Below, in pieces: positions 1 through 9,625 of a stretch of 64,000 nt of DNA. Origin of the DNA: an uncultured Lachnospiraceae bacterium (GTDB taxonomy: Bacteria > Bacillota > Clostridia > Lachnospirales > Lachnospiraceae); assembly GCA_947631625.1 (NCBI GenBank), contig CANRMA010000011.1, positions 37,089 through 101,088 of the forward strand, given 5' to 3'. Position 1 is the first letter of the stretch; each line of letters begins with the position of its first letter. The position numbers were made by a program, and so were the translations under genes. Below the pieces are notes generated by a model. The model was not told the DNA's origin. It searched no databases and saw only the letters and a list, made by a program, of their open reading frames with translations.

Positions 1-1884
1 TACAGCGCGTTTGAAATAATGCTAGCTTTTTATGATACGGAGTCTTCTATATGGAAGACCACGATATTTGTGCTTAAGACGGATAATGAGGCGGCGAAAC
101 TCTATACGCCTGAGAACGGGTATACATATCTTTCGTCTTCGTTTAAAGACGCTGCCTTAAATAAAGAAGAGGTGTATGTGAGAAATGATGAAATTTTAAC
201 CTGCGTCAAAACGCTTGATGAAAAGACCGTGCTTAAAAATGTATGGATCATGGAAGTGTCGGATAAGGAAGACGGATATAAATACGACTGTTTTTATCAT
301 CAGACTGCTTTTGACTTAAATGCGTCGGACCCGGCGGAAAGGGAGCAGGTTGCCGATCTGACATTTGAAAAAGGCGCGCTTAAAAAAGCGGTTGTAAAAA
401 GCGATAAGATCCGCGGAAAACTTCTTAGCATTTCTGAGAATTCAATGGAAATAGAAGGTCTTGGCAATTATGAACTTGAGGACGGCATGGAAATTTATAA
501 ACTATACGGGGATTTACGGACGCAGGAAAAGAATGATCTGATGATAGGCTACGATTATACGGATTTTGTGGTAAAAGATGATAAGATCTGCGCATGTCTC
601 GTATCAAGGGAAGGAGAGCTTGACACCATACGCGTGCTTTTAAAAAATACCGCCAACGGCAGTTATTATTTTGATAAAGCGTCGGTCATCGTGGACGGAG
701 AGCGCACTGAGGTCAATGCAGAGCAGTTAAAGGACGGAGAAAGGCTGTCTTTTCAGAGCAATGCGTTGACCGATAGAGTCAAAATCGAGATTGAAGGAGT
801 AAATAAGGCCGATAATGCTTATCGCGGAAAAATTGAATTTTATAAAAGTGATAAAGGTATGACCATTATAAACGAGCTGCCGCTTGAAGAGTACCTGTAT
901 GCCGTGGTTCCAAGCGAAATGCCGTCATATTATCCGATTGAAGCGCTGAAGGCGCAGGCAGTCTGCGCCAGAACTTATGCTTATAGGCATATTCTTCATG
1001 CGGGACTGGCGGATTTTGGGGCGCATTTGGACGATACCACGTCTTATCAGGTGTATCATAACATAGATGAGAATGCGGCAACCACGACGGCGGTGAAAGA
1101 AACGGACGGTATGATGCTGTACTATAATGGAGAACCGGCTGAGAATTATTATTATTCAACATCCTGCGGATATGGAACGGACACTGCCATATGGAAAAGC
1201 GGGGAAGCGCAGGATATCCCTTATATAGAAGGGATCAGGATCGCCGACGCCCAAGCTTCGGATAACGCCGTAAGCGCTGAAGAACTCAAAGAAGAAGAGA
1301 AGTTTGCGGCATTTATAAAAAGCGTGGACGAAGCTGATCTCGAAAGCAAAGAAGCCTGGTACAGATGGCGGTGTGAAGTTAAAGATCTGGATATAGGCGC
1401 GCTGCTTGGCAGGTTAAAAGAGCGTTATAAAGCTAATGCCTCTCTTGTATTGACTCAAGTAGTCAATGGAGATGAGAATTATTATGTGTCAGAGGAACCT
1501 GAAAATATAGGAGATATAAAGGATATCAGTATTGTAAAAAGAGGTGAAGGCGGGATTGCGGACGAACTTCTTATAACGGGCAGCGAGGCGGTTTATAAGG
1601 TGGTCTCGGAATATAATATAAGAAGGATACTCTGCGACGGCAAAAGCAGTATAATAAGGCAGGACGGAAGCAGTATTGAAGCGGGAAGCCTTCTGCCAAG
1701 CGCTTTTCTGATAATAGAGGCTTTAAAAAAAGATGATAATGTGGTAGGATATACTTTAATTGGCGGCGGATACGGGCACGGAGTCGGTATGTCGCAGAAT
1801 GCGGCCAAAGAAGCGGGCAGCAGAGGGTATGATTATCAACAGATACTGTCATTGTTCTTTAAAGACTGCGAGGTACGTAAATGA
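1..1884 (+). CDS. SpoIID/LytB-domain protein, 5' end outside window
   Basis: The reading frame is open from base 1. The first ATG (19) has no ribosome site and no signal peptide behind it, so the true start is almost certainly upstream. The SpoIID/LytB domain begins about residue 270 (counted from the ATG) with the typical run around NELPLEEYLYAVVPSEMP and ALKAQAVCARTYA. The C-terminus has GGGYGHGVGMSQNAAKEAG, the family's hallmark ending. Members are cell-wall lytic transglycosylases or their activators; SpoIID itself works in engulfment during sporulation. The roughly 270-residue N-terminal part is not recognised. The gene overlaps the next start by four bases (ATGA), implying translational coupling. 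Family is certain; a specific sporulation role is not, since non-sporulation LytB-type members are common in Clostridia. Confidence 0.85.
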   Translation, partial: YSAFEIMLAFYDTESSIWKTTIFVLKTDNEAAKLYTPENGYTYLSSSFKDAALNKEEVYVRNDEILTCVKTLDEKTVLKNVWIMEVSDKEDGYKYDCFYHQTAFDLNASDPAEREQVADLTFEKGALKKAVVKSDKIRGKLLSISENSMEIEGLGNYELEDGMEIYKLYGDLRTQEKNDLMIGYDYTDFVVKDDKICACLVSREGELDTIRVLLKNTANGSYYFDKASVIVDGERTEVNAEQLKDGERLSFQSNALTDRVKIEIEGVNKADNAYRGKIEFYKSDKGMTIINELPLEEYLYAVVPSEMPSYYPIEALKAQAVCARTYAYRHILHAGLADFGAHLDDTTSYQVYHNIDENAATTTAVKETDGMMLYYNGEPAENYYYSTSCGYGTDTAIWKSGEAQDIPYIEGIRIADAQASDNAVSAEELKEEEKFAAFIKSVDEADLESKEAWYRWRCEVKDLDIGALLGRLKERYKANASLVLTQVVNGDENYYVSEEPENIGDIKDISIVKRGEGGIADELLITGSEAVYKVVSEYNIRRILCDGKSSIIRQDGSSIEAGSLLPSAFLIIEALKKDDNVVGYTLIGGGYGHGVGMSQNAAKEAGSRGYDYQQILSLFFKDCEVRK

Positions 1885-2738
1885 AAATGGTTGTGAGATT
1901 ATATAGAATATTTATGGATTTTTCCAGACAGATGACACGCAAAAACATAAGCGCCTTTGCGGCCAGCGCGGCTTTTTTTTCATTCCTGTCGTTAGTGCCT
2001 CTGCTTATGGCATTGTGCGCCGTGCTGCCATATACGGCGCTTACGGCCGAAGACCTTATAACGGCTATACTTAAGGTTATGCCGAATGCTATAGAAGGTC
2101 TGGTTGAAAAGGTAGTGTATGATGTGTATGCCAGATCGGCGGGCACGATCACCGTCTTTGCGATAGTGACCCTCTGGTCGGCGGCAAAGGCGATGCTTGC
2201 GTTGATACAGGGACTTAATGAGGTAAATGAGATAGAAGAGACAAGAAGCTATTTTTTTGTTAGATTTATTGCCTGCTTTTATACGGTCATAATGCTTGTA
2301 GCAATCTTACTTTCAATATTTATAATGGTGTTTGGAAACGTTATTGTGGACGTTGCGCTTAGGGACTTCCCGCAGCTGAAGCTGATAGTGAGTCTCATCA
2401 TGCGTTTCAGATTTATATTTTCATGGATTGTCCTGACTCTTATATTTGCGCTTGTCTATGCGCTTGTTCCGAGGGGAAGGCAGCGCTTTAAAAGGCAGCT
2501 TCCGGGAGCGGCTTTTTCGGCCGTGATGTGGAGCGCGGCGTCCTATATATTTTCCGTATATATTGATAATTATAACGGTTTTGGCACATACGGCAGTTTG
2601 ACTACAGTAGTCATTTTAATGTTCTGGCTTTATATAATGATGTATATCCTGCTTATCGGAGCCAATATAAATAAGTATTTCGGGCCTGTTTACAAATTAT
2701 TGTTCGGATGGCTTGACAAGTCCGGCAAAACTCATTAA
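1881..2738 (+). CDS. YihY/BrkB family integral membrane protein
   Basis: A 285-residue protein with about six hydrophobic segments and the conserved family patterns NISAFAASAAFFSFLSLVPL near the N-terminus and a late YGSLTTVVILMFWLYIMMY segment. The family was once mislabelled ribonuclease BN; its transport or envelope function remains unproven. The length is normal for the family. Its start overlaps the stop of the SpoIID-like gene (ATGA), so the two are probably co-translated. A putative promoter for pheS lies within its last codons. Confidence 0.88.
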   Translation: MKMVVRLYRIFMDFSRQMTRKNISAFAASAAFFSFLSLVPLLMALCAVLPYTALTAEDLITAILKVMPNAIEGLVEKVVYDVYARSAGTITVFAIVTLWSAAKAMLALIQGLNEVNEIEETRSYFFVRFIACFYTVIMLVAILLSIFIMVFGNVIVDVALRDFPQLKLIVSLIMRFRFIFSWIVLTLIFALVYALVPRGRQRFKRQLPGAAFSAVMWSAASYIFSVYIDNYNGFGTYGSLTTVVILMFWLYIMMYILLIGANINKYFGPVYKLLFGWLDKSGKTH

Positions 2739-2741
2739 ACT
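2713..2741 (+). promoter_or_regulatory. Possible promoter for pheST
   Basis: TTGACA at 2713-2718 is followed after 17 nt by TAAACT at 2736-2741, a 4/6 match to a sigma-A -10 box. It overlaps the end of the yihY-type gene and would start a transcript just before the T-box-like attenuator. The -35 is a perfect match but the -10 is weak, so this is a tentative call. Confidence 0.4.
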
Positions 2742-2760
2742 ATAACAAGATTGATCTGCG

Positions 2761-2820
2761 TATTATAGTACCGCGGAAGATATTTCGTCCCATGTGTTTA
2801 TGCGCATGGGATTTTTAATT
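2761..2820 (+). promoter_or_regulatory. Truncated T-box-like attenuator upstream of pheS
   Basis: GTACCGCGGAAGATATTTCGTCCC (split here as GTACCGCGG at 2768-2776 and TTTCGTCCC at 2783-2791) closely resembles the 3' half of a T-box antiterminator/terminator region. A 9-bp hairpin, TCCCATGTG (2788-2796) with CGCATGGGA (2803-2811), followed by TTTTTAATT, makes a good intrinsic terminator. The upstream half of a T-box is missing: the expected AGGGTGG arm is TATTATA here, and only about 28 nt separate the previous stop codon from the ACCGCG motif, leaving no room for Stem I outside the coding region. PheST operons of Firmicutes commonly carry tRNA-Phe T-boxes, so a decayed or minimal version is the best reading. 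Confidence 0.6.
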
Positions 2821-2858
2821 TTTGGATACGTAATAAATATATGGAAAGGATCAGACTC

Positions 2859-3878
2859 ATGAAAGAAAAATTGGAACAGATCAAAGCCGAAGCGCTGCGT
2901 CAGATCGAAGCCAGCGACGCTTTGGAAAAACTTAACGAAGTGCGTGTCAATTTTCTCGGTAAAAAGGGAGAACTGACAAGCGTTTTAAAAGGGCTTAAGG
3001 ATATTGCGCCTGAGGAACGGCCCAAGGTGGGGCAGCTTGTAAACGATGTAAGGGCGCAGATAGAAAGCGTGCTCGAAGAAGCCGTATCCCAGATGGAAAA
3101 GGCTGCAAGAGAAGCTCAGATGAAAGCGGAAGTTATAGATGTGACATTACCTGCCAAAAAGAATAAGATAGGACACCGTCATCCCAATACCATAGCCATG
3201 GAAGAAGTGGAACGTATTTTTGTCGGTATGGGATATGAAGTAGTGGAAGGTCCGGAAATTGAGACGGATTATTATAATTTTGAAGCGTTAAATATTCCCG
3301 CGGATCATCCTGCCAAAGACGAACAGGATACATTTTATATAAACGGCGACATACTCCTTCGTACGCAGACTTCGGGAACGCAGGTTCATGAGATGGAGAA
3401 AGGCAGGCTGCCCATACGTATGCTGGCGCCGGGAAGAGTATTCCGTTCTGATGAAGTGGACGCCACGCACTCGCCTTCTTTCCATCAGATAGAAGGACTT
3501 GTGATCGATAAACATATTACTTTTGCGGATCTTAAAGGTACGCTTGCAGAGTTCGCAAAAGAATTGTTCGGAGAAGATACCAAGGTTAAATTCAGACCCC
3601 ATCACTTTAATTTCACTGAGCCGAGCGCCGAAATGGACGTGAGCTGTTTTAAGTGCGGCGGAGAAGGCTGCCGTTTCTGCAAAGGTTCGGGTTGGATAGA
3701 GATCTTAGGCTGCGGTATGGTTCATCCCAACGTACTTAGAATGAGTAAGATCGATCCGGAAAAGTATTCCGGTTTTGCATTCGGCATAGGACTTGAAAGA
3801 ATTGCGCTGCTTAAGTATGAGATTGATGATATGCGGCTGCTTTACGAGAATGATATCAGATTTCTTAAGCAGTTTTAA
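2859..3878 (+). CDS. pheS: Phenylalanine-tRNA ligase alpha subunit
   Basis: Charges tRNA-Phe as part of the alpha2-beta2 synthetase. The protein has an N-terminal coiled-coil tRNA-binding arm, then the class II catalytic core with HPNTIAMEEVERIFVGMGYE, RTQTSGTQVHEM (motif 2 region), FRSDEVDATHSPSFHQIEGL and the motif 3 region GFAFGIGLERIALLKYEI. The ATG at 2859 is preferred over one at 2841 because AGGA sits 8 nt before it and the resulting 339 residues match the usual length. pheT follows after 35 nt, so the two form an operon behind the T-box-like attenuator. Confidence 0.97.
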   Translation: MKEKLEQIKAEALRQIEASDALEKLNEVRVNFLGKKGELTSVLKGLKDIAPEERPKVGQLVNDVRAQIESVLEEAVSQMEKAAREAQMKAEVIDVTLPAKKNKIGHRHPNTIAMEEVERIFVGMGYEVVEGPEIETDYYNFEALNIPADHPAKDEQDTFYINGDILLRTQTSGTQVHEMEKGRLPIRMLAPGRVFRSDEVDATHSPSFHQIEGLVIDKHITFADLKGTLAEFAKELFGEDTKVKFRPHHFNFTEPSAEMDVSCFKCGGEGCRFCKGSGWIEILGCGMVHPNVLRMSKIDPEKYSGFAFGIGLERIALLKYEIDDMRLLYENDIRFLKQF

Positions 3879-3913
3879 AATAAATTATAAAGTATCAGAA
3901 AGGACAGATAGAT

Positions 3914-6343
3914 ATGAATACAGCATTATCGTGGATCAAGGCGTACGTGCCGGAACTTTCCTGTACGGATAAGGAATATGCGGATGCTATGACCTTGAGC
4001 GGGACTAAAGTTGAGACATACGAAAAACTGGATAAAAATTTACAAAATATTGTCATAGGGCAGATCGAGAAGATAGAAAAACACCCTGATGCGGATAAAT
4101 TGATAGTCTGTCAGGTAAATATAGGGACACAGGTGATCCAGATCGTCACGGGCGCGCCCAATGTTAAGGAAGGCGATAAGGTCCCCGTGGTTCTGGACGG
4201 CGGAAAAGTGGCAGGCGGTCATGACGGCGGTCCGCTTCCCGAGGACGGCATAGTCATTAAGGCTGGTAAACTGCGCGGAGTGGAGTCTAACGGAATGATG
4301 TGTTCTATAGAAGAACTCGGTTCGTCAAGAGATATGTATCCCGAAGCGCCTGAACTTGGGATTTATATTTTCCCAAAGGACGTCGAGGTGGGCGCGGACG
4401 CCGTAGAGGCGCTGGGGCTTAGGGATACGGTTTTTGAGTATGAGATCACTTCCAACAGGGTAGACTGTTACAGTGTCCTTGGTATAGCGAGAGAAGCCGC
4501 CGCTACGTTTAAGAAACCTTTTATCGCTCCCAAAGTGGAAGTTAAGGCTAATAATGAAAAAGTGGAAGATTACGTAAGCGTAGAAGTTAAGGATACAGGG
4601 CTTTGCACAAGATACTGCGCGAGGGTATGTACAAATATCAAGATAGGCCCGTCTCCCGAATGGATGCAGAGAAGGCTTGCGGCAAGCGGTATACGCCCGA
4701 TAAACAATTTGGTTGACATAACTAACTATGTAATGGAAGAGTACGGCCAGCCTATGCATGCATATGATCTGGATACGGTTGCAGGGCATAAGATAATAGT
4801 GCGCCGCGCAAATGACGGAGACGAATTTCAGACGTTGGACGGGCAGATGCGAAAGCTTGACGGCGACATGCTTATGATCTGTGACGCCGAGAAAGAGATC
4901 GGCATCGCGGGTATCATGGGCGGTGAAAATTCCAAGATAACCGATGATGTAAAGACCGTATTATTTGAAGCGGCGACATTTAACGGAGCCAATATACGTA
5001 AGTCTGCCAAGAGACTGGGACTGCGTACTGACGCCTCCGGAATATTTGAAAAAGGGCTAGACCCCCGCAACGCGCAAGCGGCGATAGACAGGGCGTGTCA
5101 GCTCATACAGGAGCTTGGCTGCGGTGAAGTCGTAAGCGGAATGGTGGATGTCTGCGAACCGCTTAAAGAACTCAGAAGGATTAAATTTGACAGTGACAGG
5201 ATCAATTCCCTTCTTGGAACGGACGTTTCAGTAAAAGAGATGGAAGAGATATTTGAAAGGTTGGAGCTTAAGCTTGAAACCGGGCAGGATGGAAGCAAAG
5301 TGCTTATCATACCTTCTTTCAGGCAGGATCTGGAAGGAATAGCCGATATTGCGGAAGAAGTTGCGCGTTTTTACGGTTACGACAAGATACCAATGACGCT
5401 TCCTACCGGAGAGGCTACCACGGGTAAACTGCCGTTTGAACTGCGGGTACAGCAGAAGATAAGGGATGTGGCTGAGTATTGCGGTTTTTCGCAGGGAATG
5501 TGTTATTCTTTTGAAAGTCCCAAGGTATTTGACAAACTTTTGTTGGACAAAGACGACATATTGAGACAGGCGATAGTCATTTCCAATCCTTTAGGTGAAG
5601 ATTTCTCGATCATGAGGACGATTTCCTTAAACGGTATGCTTACAAGTCTTGCAACCAATTTTAACAGAAGAAATAAGGATGTGCGCCTGTACGAACTCGG
5701 GAACATATATCTGCCAAAGAGCCTGCCTCTTACGGAACTTCCTGATGAACGTATGCAGCTTACCCTCGGTATGTACGGGGACGGCGATTTCTATACGATG
5801 AAAGGCGTCGTTGAAGAGATATTTGACAGTATAGGAATGGATAAAAAGATCATATATGAGCCTGAGGCGGGCAGGAATTTCCTGCACCCCGGACGGCAGG
5901 CCAATATCATATATGAGGGCAAAGGGCTTGGCTATATGGGTGAAGTCCATCCGCAGGTATGTGATAACTATGATCTGAAGACAAAGGCATATATCGCGGT
6001 ATTGGATATGCCTAAATTACTGGCTTTTGCAACCTTTGACAGAAAGTATGAAGGAATAGCCAGATATCCTTCGGTCTCCCGCGACTTAAGCATGGTCGTG
6101 CCCAAGAATATTCTTGTGGGAGACATTGAGAGCATGATAGAGCAGCGCGGCGGAAAGATACTTGAAGACTACAAACTGTTCGATATTTATGAGGGCAGTC
6201 AGATCAAGCCGGGCTTTAAGTCGGTAGCTTATTCAATAACTTTCCGCGCAAAAGACAAAACGCTTGAAGAGTCGGATGTGTCAGGCGTCATGAAAAAAAT
6301 CTTAAACGGGCTTGAAAGTATGGGAATAGAGCTCAGAAGCTGA
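3914..6343 (+). CDS. pheT: Phenylalanine-tRNA ligase beta subunit
   Basis: An 809-residue beta subunit of normal bacterial length. It opens with the EMAP/OB-type tRNA-binding domain (about residues 40-150), then the B3/B4 editing domain (NNLVDITNYVMEEYGQPMHA), B5 domain, catalytic-like core and the C-terminal FDX-ACB domain (YPSVSRDLSMVVPKNI, about residue 720 onward) that contacts the tRNA anticodon region. A GAAAGGA ribosome site precedes the ATG. It pairs with PheS; the downstream aminopeptidase gene is 44 nt away and may be read from the same transcript. Confidence 0.97.
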   Translation: MNTALSWIKAYVPELSCTDKEYADAMTLSGTKVETYEKLDKNLQNIVIGQIEKIEKHPDADKLIVCQVNIGTQVIQIVTGAPNVKEGDKVPVVLDGGKVAGGHDGGPLPEDGIVIKAGKLRGVESNGMMCSIEELGSSRDMYPEAPELGIYIFPKDVEVGADAVEALGLRDTVFEYEITSNRVDCYSVLGIAREAAATFKKPFIAPKVEVKANNEKVEDYVSVEVKDTGLCTRYCARVCTNIKIGPSPEWMQRRLAASGIRPINNLVDITNYVMEEYGQPMHAYDLDTVAGHKIIVRRANDGDEFQTLDGQMRKLDGDMLMICDAEKEIGIAGIMGGENSKITDDVKTVLFEAATFNGANIRKSAKRLGLRTDASGIFEKGLDPRNAQAAIDRACQLIQELGCGEVVSGMVDVCEPLKELRRIKFDSDRINSLLGTDVSVKEMEEIFERLELKLETGQDGSKVLIIPSFRQDLEGIADIAEEVARFYGYDKIPMTLPTGEATTGKLPFELRVQQKIRDVAEYCGFSQGMCYSFESPKVFDKLLLDKDDILRQAIVISNPLGEDFSIMRTISLNGMLTSLATNFNRRNKDVRLYELGNIYLPKSLPLTELPDERMQLTLGMYGDGDFYTMKGVVEEIFDSIGMDKKIIYEPEAGRNFLHPGRQANIIYEGKGLGYMGEVHPQVCDNYDLKTKAYIAVLDMPKLLAFATFDRKYEGIARYPSVSRDLSMVVPKNILVGDIESMIEQRGGKILEDYKLFDIYEGSQIKPGFKSVAYSITFRAKDKTLEESDVSGVMKKILNGLESMGIELRS

Positions 6344-6387
6344 GTACTGCCATAAAAAGGCGGACCTGGCAGAAATGGAGGATCATT

Positions 6388-7845
6388 ATGGAGCATAAAA
6401 ACACATGGGAGACTTATGACGAAAAGCAGTTAAAAGAAGTTGATGTGTTCGCTAAAGAATATATGGATTTTCTTGATAACGGCAAGACGGAACGCGAATG
6501 CATAGAGACTATCGTTAATACCATCGAGGCGGCCGGCTATCAGGAGCTTGATACTTTAATAAATAAGAACAAGCCTCTCAAATACGGAGATAAAGTTTAT
6601 TCCGTATGGATGAACAAATCCGTTGTAATGTTCAAGATAGGCAAAAGACCTATGACGGACGGCATTAATATATTAGGCGCGCACATAGATTCTCCGCGTC
6701 TGGACGTGAAGCAAAATCCCTTATATGAGGACGGGGGCTTTGCTTATCTGGACACACACTACTATGGCGGCGTGAAAAAATACCAGTGGGTAACGATCCC
6801 GCTTGCGCTCCATGGCGTTATCGTCAAAAAGGACGGGACCACGGTTGAAGTAAACGTAGGAGAGGATGAGGACGATCCGGTATTTTTCGTATCGGATCTG
6901 CTGATACACCTTGCGAACGAACAGCTTGAGAAGAAAGCGTCTAAGGTGATAGAAGGCGAGGCGTTGGATATAATTATCGGAAACAAACCCCTCGTTATTG
7001 ATAAAAATAACAAAAGCGCCCGGAAAAAAGCCGATGACAATAGTGATGAAAACAGTGATGAAAACGGTAAGGCCGCAAAAGATGCCGTAAAAAAAGGAAT
7101 TCTTGAAATTCTGAAAGAAACATATGAGATAGAGGAAGAAGATTTTATTTCGGCAGAACTTGAAGTTGTGCCTGCAGGAAAAGCAAGAGAAGCCGGTTTT
7201 GACAGAAGCATGATCTTAGCGTACGGACAGGACGACCGGGTATGCGCTTTTTCCTCACTGAAAGCCATGTTGGAGGTTGGGAAGACCGATAGGACAGCCT
7301 GCTGCATACTGGTCGATAAAGAAGAGATAGGCAGCGTGGGCGCTACCGGTATGAAATCCAGATTTTTTGAAAACGCGGTGGCTGAGGTAATGAACTTAAC
7401 GGGAACTTATGATGAACTCAGATTAAGGAGATGCCTTGCGAAGTCCTGTATGCTTTCATCCGACGTAAGCAGCGCGTTTGACCCTTCTTATGCCTCAAGT
7501 TTTGACAAGAAAAACGTCGCATATCTTGGCGGCGGTATGGTATTTAATAAATTTACCGGAGCCAGGGGCAAATCCGGTTCCAATGACGCCAACGCAGAGT
7601 ATCTTGCGCATATCAGGGATATTTACGATAAGGAAAAAGTAAATTTCCAGACGGCAGAGCTTGGAAAAGTAGATTTAGGCGGCGGGGGAACCATAGCCTA
7701 TATTCTCGCGCGTTATGGCATGAATGTGATAGACAGCGGCGTTGCGGTGCTCAATATGCATGCGCCGTGGGAGGCGACCAGTAAAGCCGATGTATACGAA
7801 GCCAAAAGAGGATACGTGGCGTTTCTTGAGAACGCGGATATTTAG
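6388..7845 (+). CDS. M18 family aminopeptidase
   Basis: A zinc-dependent cytosolic aminopeptidase of the M18 (aspartyl aminopeptidase-type) family that trims peptides. Metal-ligand regions are visible: GAHIDSPRLDVK near residue 95, DKEEIGSVGATGMKSRFFE near residue 310 and the terminal MHAPWEATSKADVYEA. A lysine/aspartate/asparagine-rich stretch near residues 210-235 (KSARKKADDNSDENSDENG) looks like a flexible insertion. Length (485 residues) is in the range for M18. GGAGG lies 8 nt before the ATG. Substrate preference cannot be read from sequence. Confidence 0.92.
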   Translation: MEHKNTWETYDEKQLKEVDVFAKEYMDFLDNGKTERECIETIVNTIEAAGYQELDTLINKNKPLKYGDKVYSVWMNKSVVMFKIGKRPMTDGINILGAHIDSPRLDVKQNPLYEDGGFAYLDTHYYGGVKKYQWVTIPLALHGVIVKKDGTTVEVNVGEDEDDPVFFVSDLLIHLANEQLEKKASKVIEGEALDIIIGNKPLVIDKNNKSARKKADDNSDENSDENGKAAKDAVKKGILEILKETYEIEEEDFISAELEVVPAGKAREAGFDRSMILAYGQDDRVCAFSSLKAMLEVGKTDRTACCILVDKEEIGSVGATGMKSRFFENAVAEVMNLTGTYDELRLRRCLAKSCMLSSDVSSAFDPSYASSFDKKNVAYLGGGMVFNKFTGARGKSGSNDANAEYLAHIRDIYDKEKVNFQTAELGKVDLGGGGTIAYILARYGMNVIDSGVAVLNMHAPWEATSKADVYEAKRGYVAFLENADI

Positions 7846-7911
7846 AAATATATAATAAACGACAGAAAGCATGATCTTAAGACTTTTGGTCATATGATAA
7901 GAGTGAAAGAT

Positions 7912-8943
7912 ATGGAGATTAAAAAGTCCGATTTTTATTTCGAGCTGCCGCCGGAGCTTATCGCTCAGGATCCGCTAAAGGACCGGTCGGCTTCGCGGCT
8001 GCTTATGTTAAACAGAAATACAGGCGGGACTGCGCACGAAACTTTCCGCAATATCGTCAATTACTTAAATCCCGGGGACTGTCTTGTCCTGAATGATACC
8101 AAAGTCATTCCTGCAAGACTTATTGGATCGAGAGAAGATACCGGGGCCTCGATAGAAGTTTTGCTTTTGAAAAGAAAAGAAAACGACATATGGGAGACTC
8201 TGGTAAGACCCGGTAAAAAGGCCAAAGCAGGGACCGGGATCGTTTTTGGGAACGGACTTCTGAAAGCTGAAGTGGTCGATGTTGTGGAAGAGGGTAACAG
8301 GCTTATCAGATTTGAATATGACGGTATTTTTGAAGAGGTGTTGGACGCTCTCGGGGAAATGCCGCTGCCGCCCTATATTACCCACAAACTGGAAGATAAA
8401 AACAGATACCAGACAGTCTATGCCAGATACGAAGGATCTGCCGCAGCTCCGACGGCGGGGCTGCACTTTACCAACGAGCTGCTTGGGCGGATAGAAAAAA
8501 AGGGCGTCGATATCGCTTATGTTACACTGCATGTGGGGCTTGGAACATTTCGTCCGGTCAAATGCGACAATATTCTGGAGCACCATATGCATTCTGAATA
8601 CTATCAGATCTCCGCAGAAGCCGCAGAGAAGATCAACAGCGCGAAACTGAGCGGTCATCGCGTTATCTGCGTAGGGACTACAAGCTGCAGGACGATAGAG
8701 AGCGCGGCTGACGAAAACGGCCTGCTTCATGAATGCAGTGACAATACTTCTATATTTATATATCCGGGCTACAGTTTCAAAGTGATGGATGCGCTCATCA
8801 CTAACTTTCATCTGCCGGAATCCACATTGGTCATGTTGGTATCCGCGTTTGCAGGAAGGGAACAGGTGCTTAATGCGTATGCGGAGGCAATACGCGAAAG
8901 ATATCGTTTCTTTAGTTTCGGGGATGCGATGTTCATAAGCTGA
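7912..8943 (+). CDS. queA: S-adenosylmethionine:tRNA ribosyltransferase-isomerase
   Basis: Transfers and isomerises the ribose of S-adenosylmethionine onto preQ1-tRNA to make epoxyqueuosine at the wobble position. The sequence shows the family landmarks: [19 protein letters not shown] at the start, [40 protein letters not shown] and the C-terminal [16 protein letters not shown]. An ATG 18 bases upstream (7894) is in frame, but 7912 gives the usual N-terminus; neither has a strong ribosome site. The gene lies 66 nt after the M18 aminopeptidase and 39 nt before a small lipoprotein gene. No other queuosine gene is in the window. Confidence 0.96.
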   Translation: MEIKKSDFYFELPPELIAQDPLKDRSASRLLMLNRNTGGTAHETFRNIVNYLNPGDCLVLNDTKVIPARLIGSREDTGASIEVLLLKRKENDIWETLVRPGKKAKAGTGIVFGNGLLKAEVVDVVEEGNRLIRFEYDGIFEEVLDALGEMPLPPYITHKLEDKNRYQTVYARYEGSAAAPTAGLHFTNELLGRIEKKGVDIAYVTLHVGLGTFRPVKCDNILEHHMHSEYYQISAEAAEKINSAKLSGHRVICVGTTSCRTIESAADENGLLHECSDNTSIFIYPGYSFKVMDALITNFHLPESTLVMLVSAFAGREQVLNAYAEAIRERYRFFSFGDAMFIS

Positions 8944-8982
8944 CGCCGGGATTGCATATTTATCACACAGGGAGGATATAAG

Positions 8983-9411
8983 ATGAAAAATTGTAATGAT
9001 ATTGCAAATAACAAAAGACGGCCCGTAGATCTAAGGAGCGCTCTGTGCATATTACTTCTGGCAGCCGCCGTGTTTGCGGGCTGCGGTCAGAAACAGCCGC
9101 AGGAGCGCAAACTCGAGTTCCCGACTGCGGAAGAAGTTGCTGAAAGCATGGAAGAACAAGGATACGAAGTAGAGCGTTTCGATTCTTTTGAAGAGCTTGA
9201 TTCGCTTAAGACTACACGCATCAAAGCCGTTCAGGGTGAAAAGTATCTGGATATATGTTACGGCGTTGAGACAGAGGACGATATCAACAGGATAATTGAC
9301 TACTATTCTTCAAATTATAAAAATTATAATCTTTTCAGCAATGTTGACACGGTTTTTTGCTATAGCGGGCAAGATGTCATACAGACTGCCGGTTTGGATC
9401 AATATGAATAA
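8983..9411 (+). CDS. Small predicted lipoprotein, function unknown
   Basis: A 142-residue protein with a positively charged start, a hydrophobic segment (about residues 20-35) and a lipobox-like end FAGC, so it is likely lipidated and anchored outside the membrane. The mature part has an acidic helix (PTAEEVAESMEEQGYEV) followed by a short mixed alpha/beta region. I do not recognise the family. A strong GGGAGG ribosome site precedes the ATG. It lies just upstream of the giant secreted-protein gene, but that gene has its own promoter. Confidence 0.75.
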   Translation: MKNCNDIANNKRRPVDLRSALCILLLAAAVFAGCGQKQPQERKLEFPTAEEVAESMEEQGYEVERFDSFEELDSLKTTRIKAVQGEKYLDICYGVETEDDINRIIDYYSSNYKNYNLFSNVDTVFCYSGQDVIQTAGLDQYE

Positions 9412-9520
9412 ATCTGTGTTTTTACGCTCTGAATAGCTCATTTCTTCAACTACTCCCCCATAGGTTTTCAATTTATTACAATATATTTTAACAATAATTT
9501 AATAATTATTTAATATTTGC

Positions 9521-9551
9521 TTGACAGTCCTGGGGGGGGGTAGAGTATAAT
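9521..9551 (+). promoter_or_regulatory. Sigma-A-type promoter with G9 tract in the spacer
   Basis: TTGACA at 9521-9526 and TATAAT at 9546-9551 are both perfect consensus boxes, but they are 19 nt apart rather than the optimal 17. The spacer contains nine consecutive G (9532-9540). Loss of one or two G by slipped-strand mispairing would bring the spacer to 18 or 17 nt, so promoter strength should change with tract length. The promoter directly precedes the 12.1-kb secreted-protein gene. The sequence is direct observation; phase variation is inferred from how such tracts behave in other bacteria. Confidence 0.85.
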
Positions 9552-9625
9552 GTAGACTTGAGAATTGGATAATTATGTCTTTTTTTAGATTATCCAAGAA
9601 CGACTACATTCAAGGAGGAGTAATT

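Noticed and set aside
2590..2820. Complete T-box riboswitch before pheS
   Set aside because: Stem I would fall inside the intact yihY-type coding sequence, and the AGGGTGG arm is absent; only the 3' half is supported.
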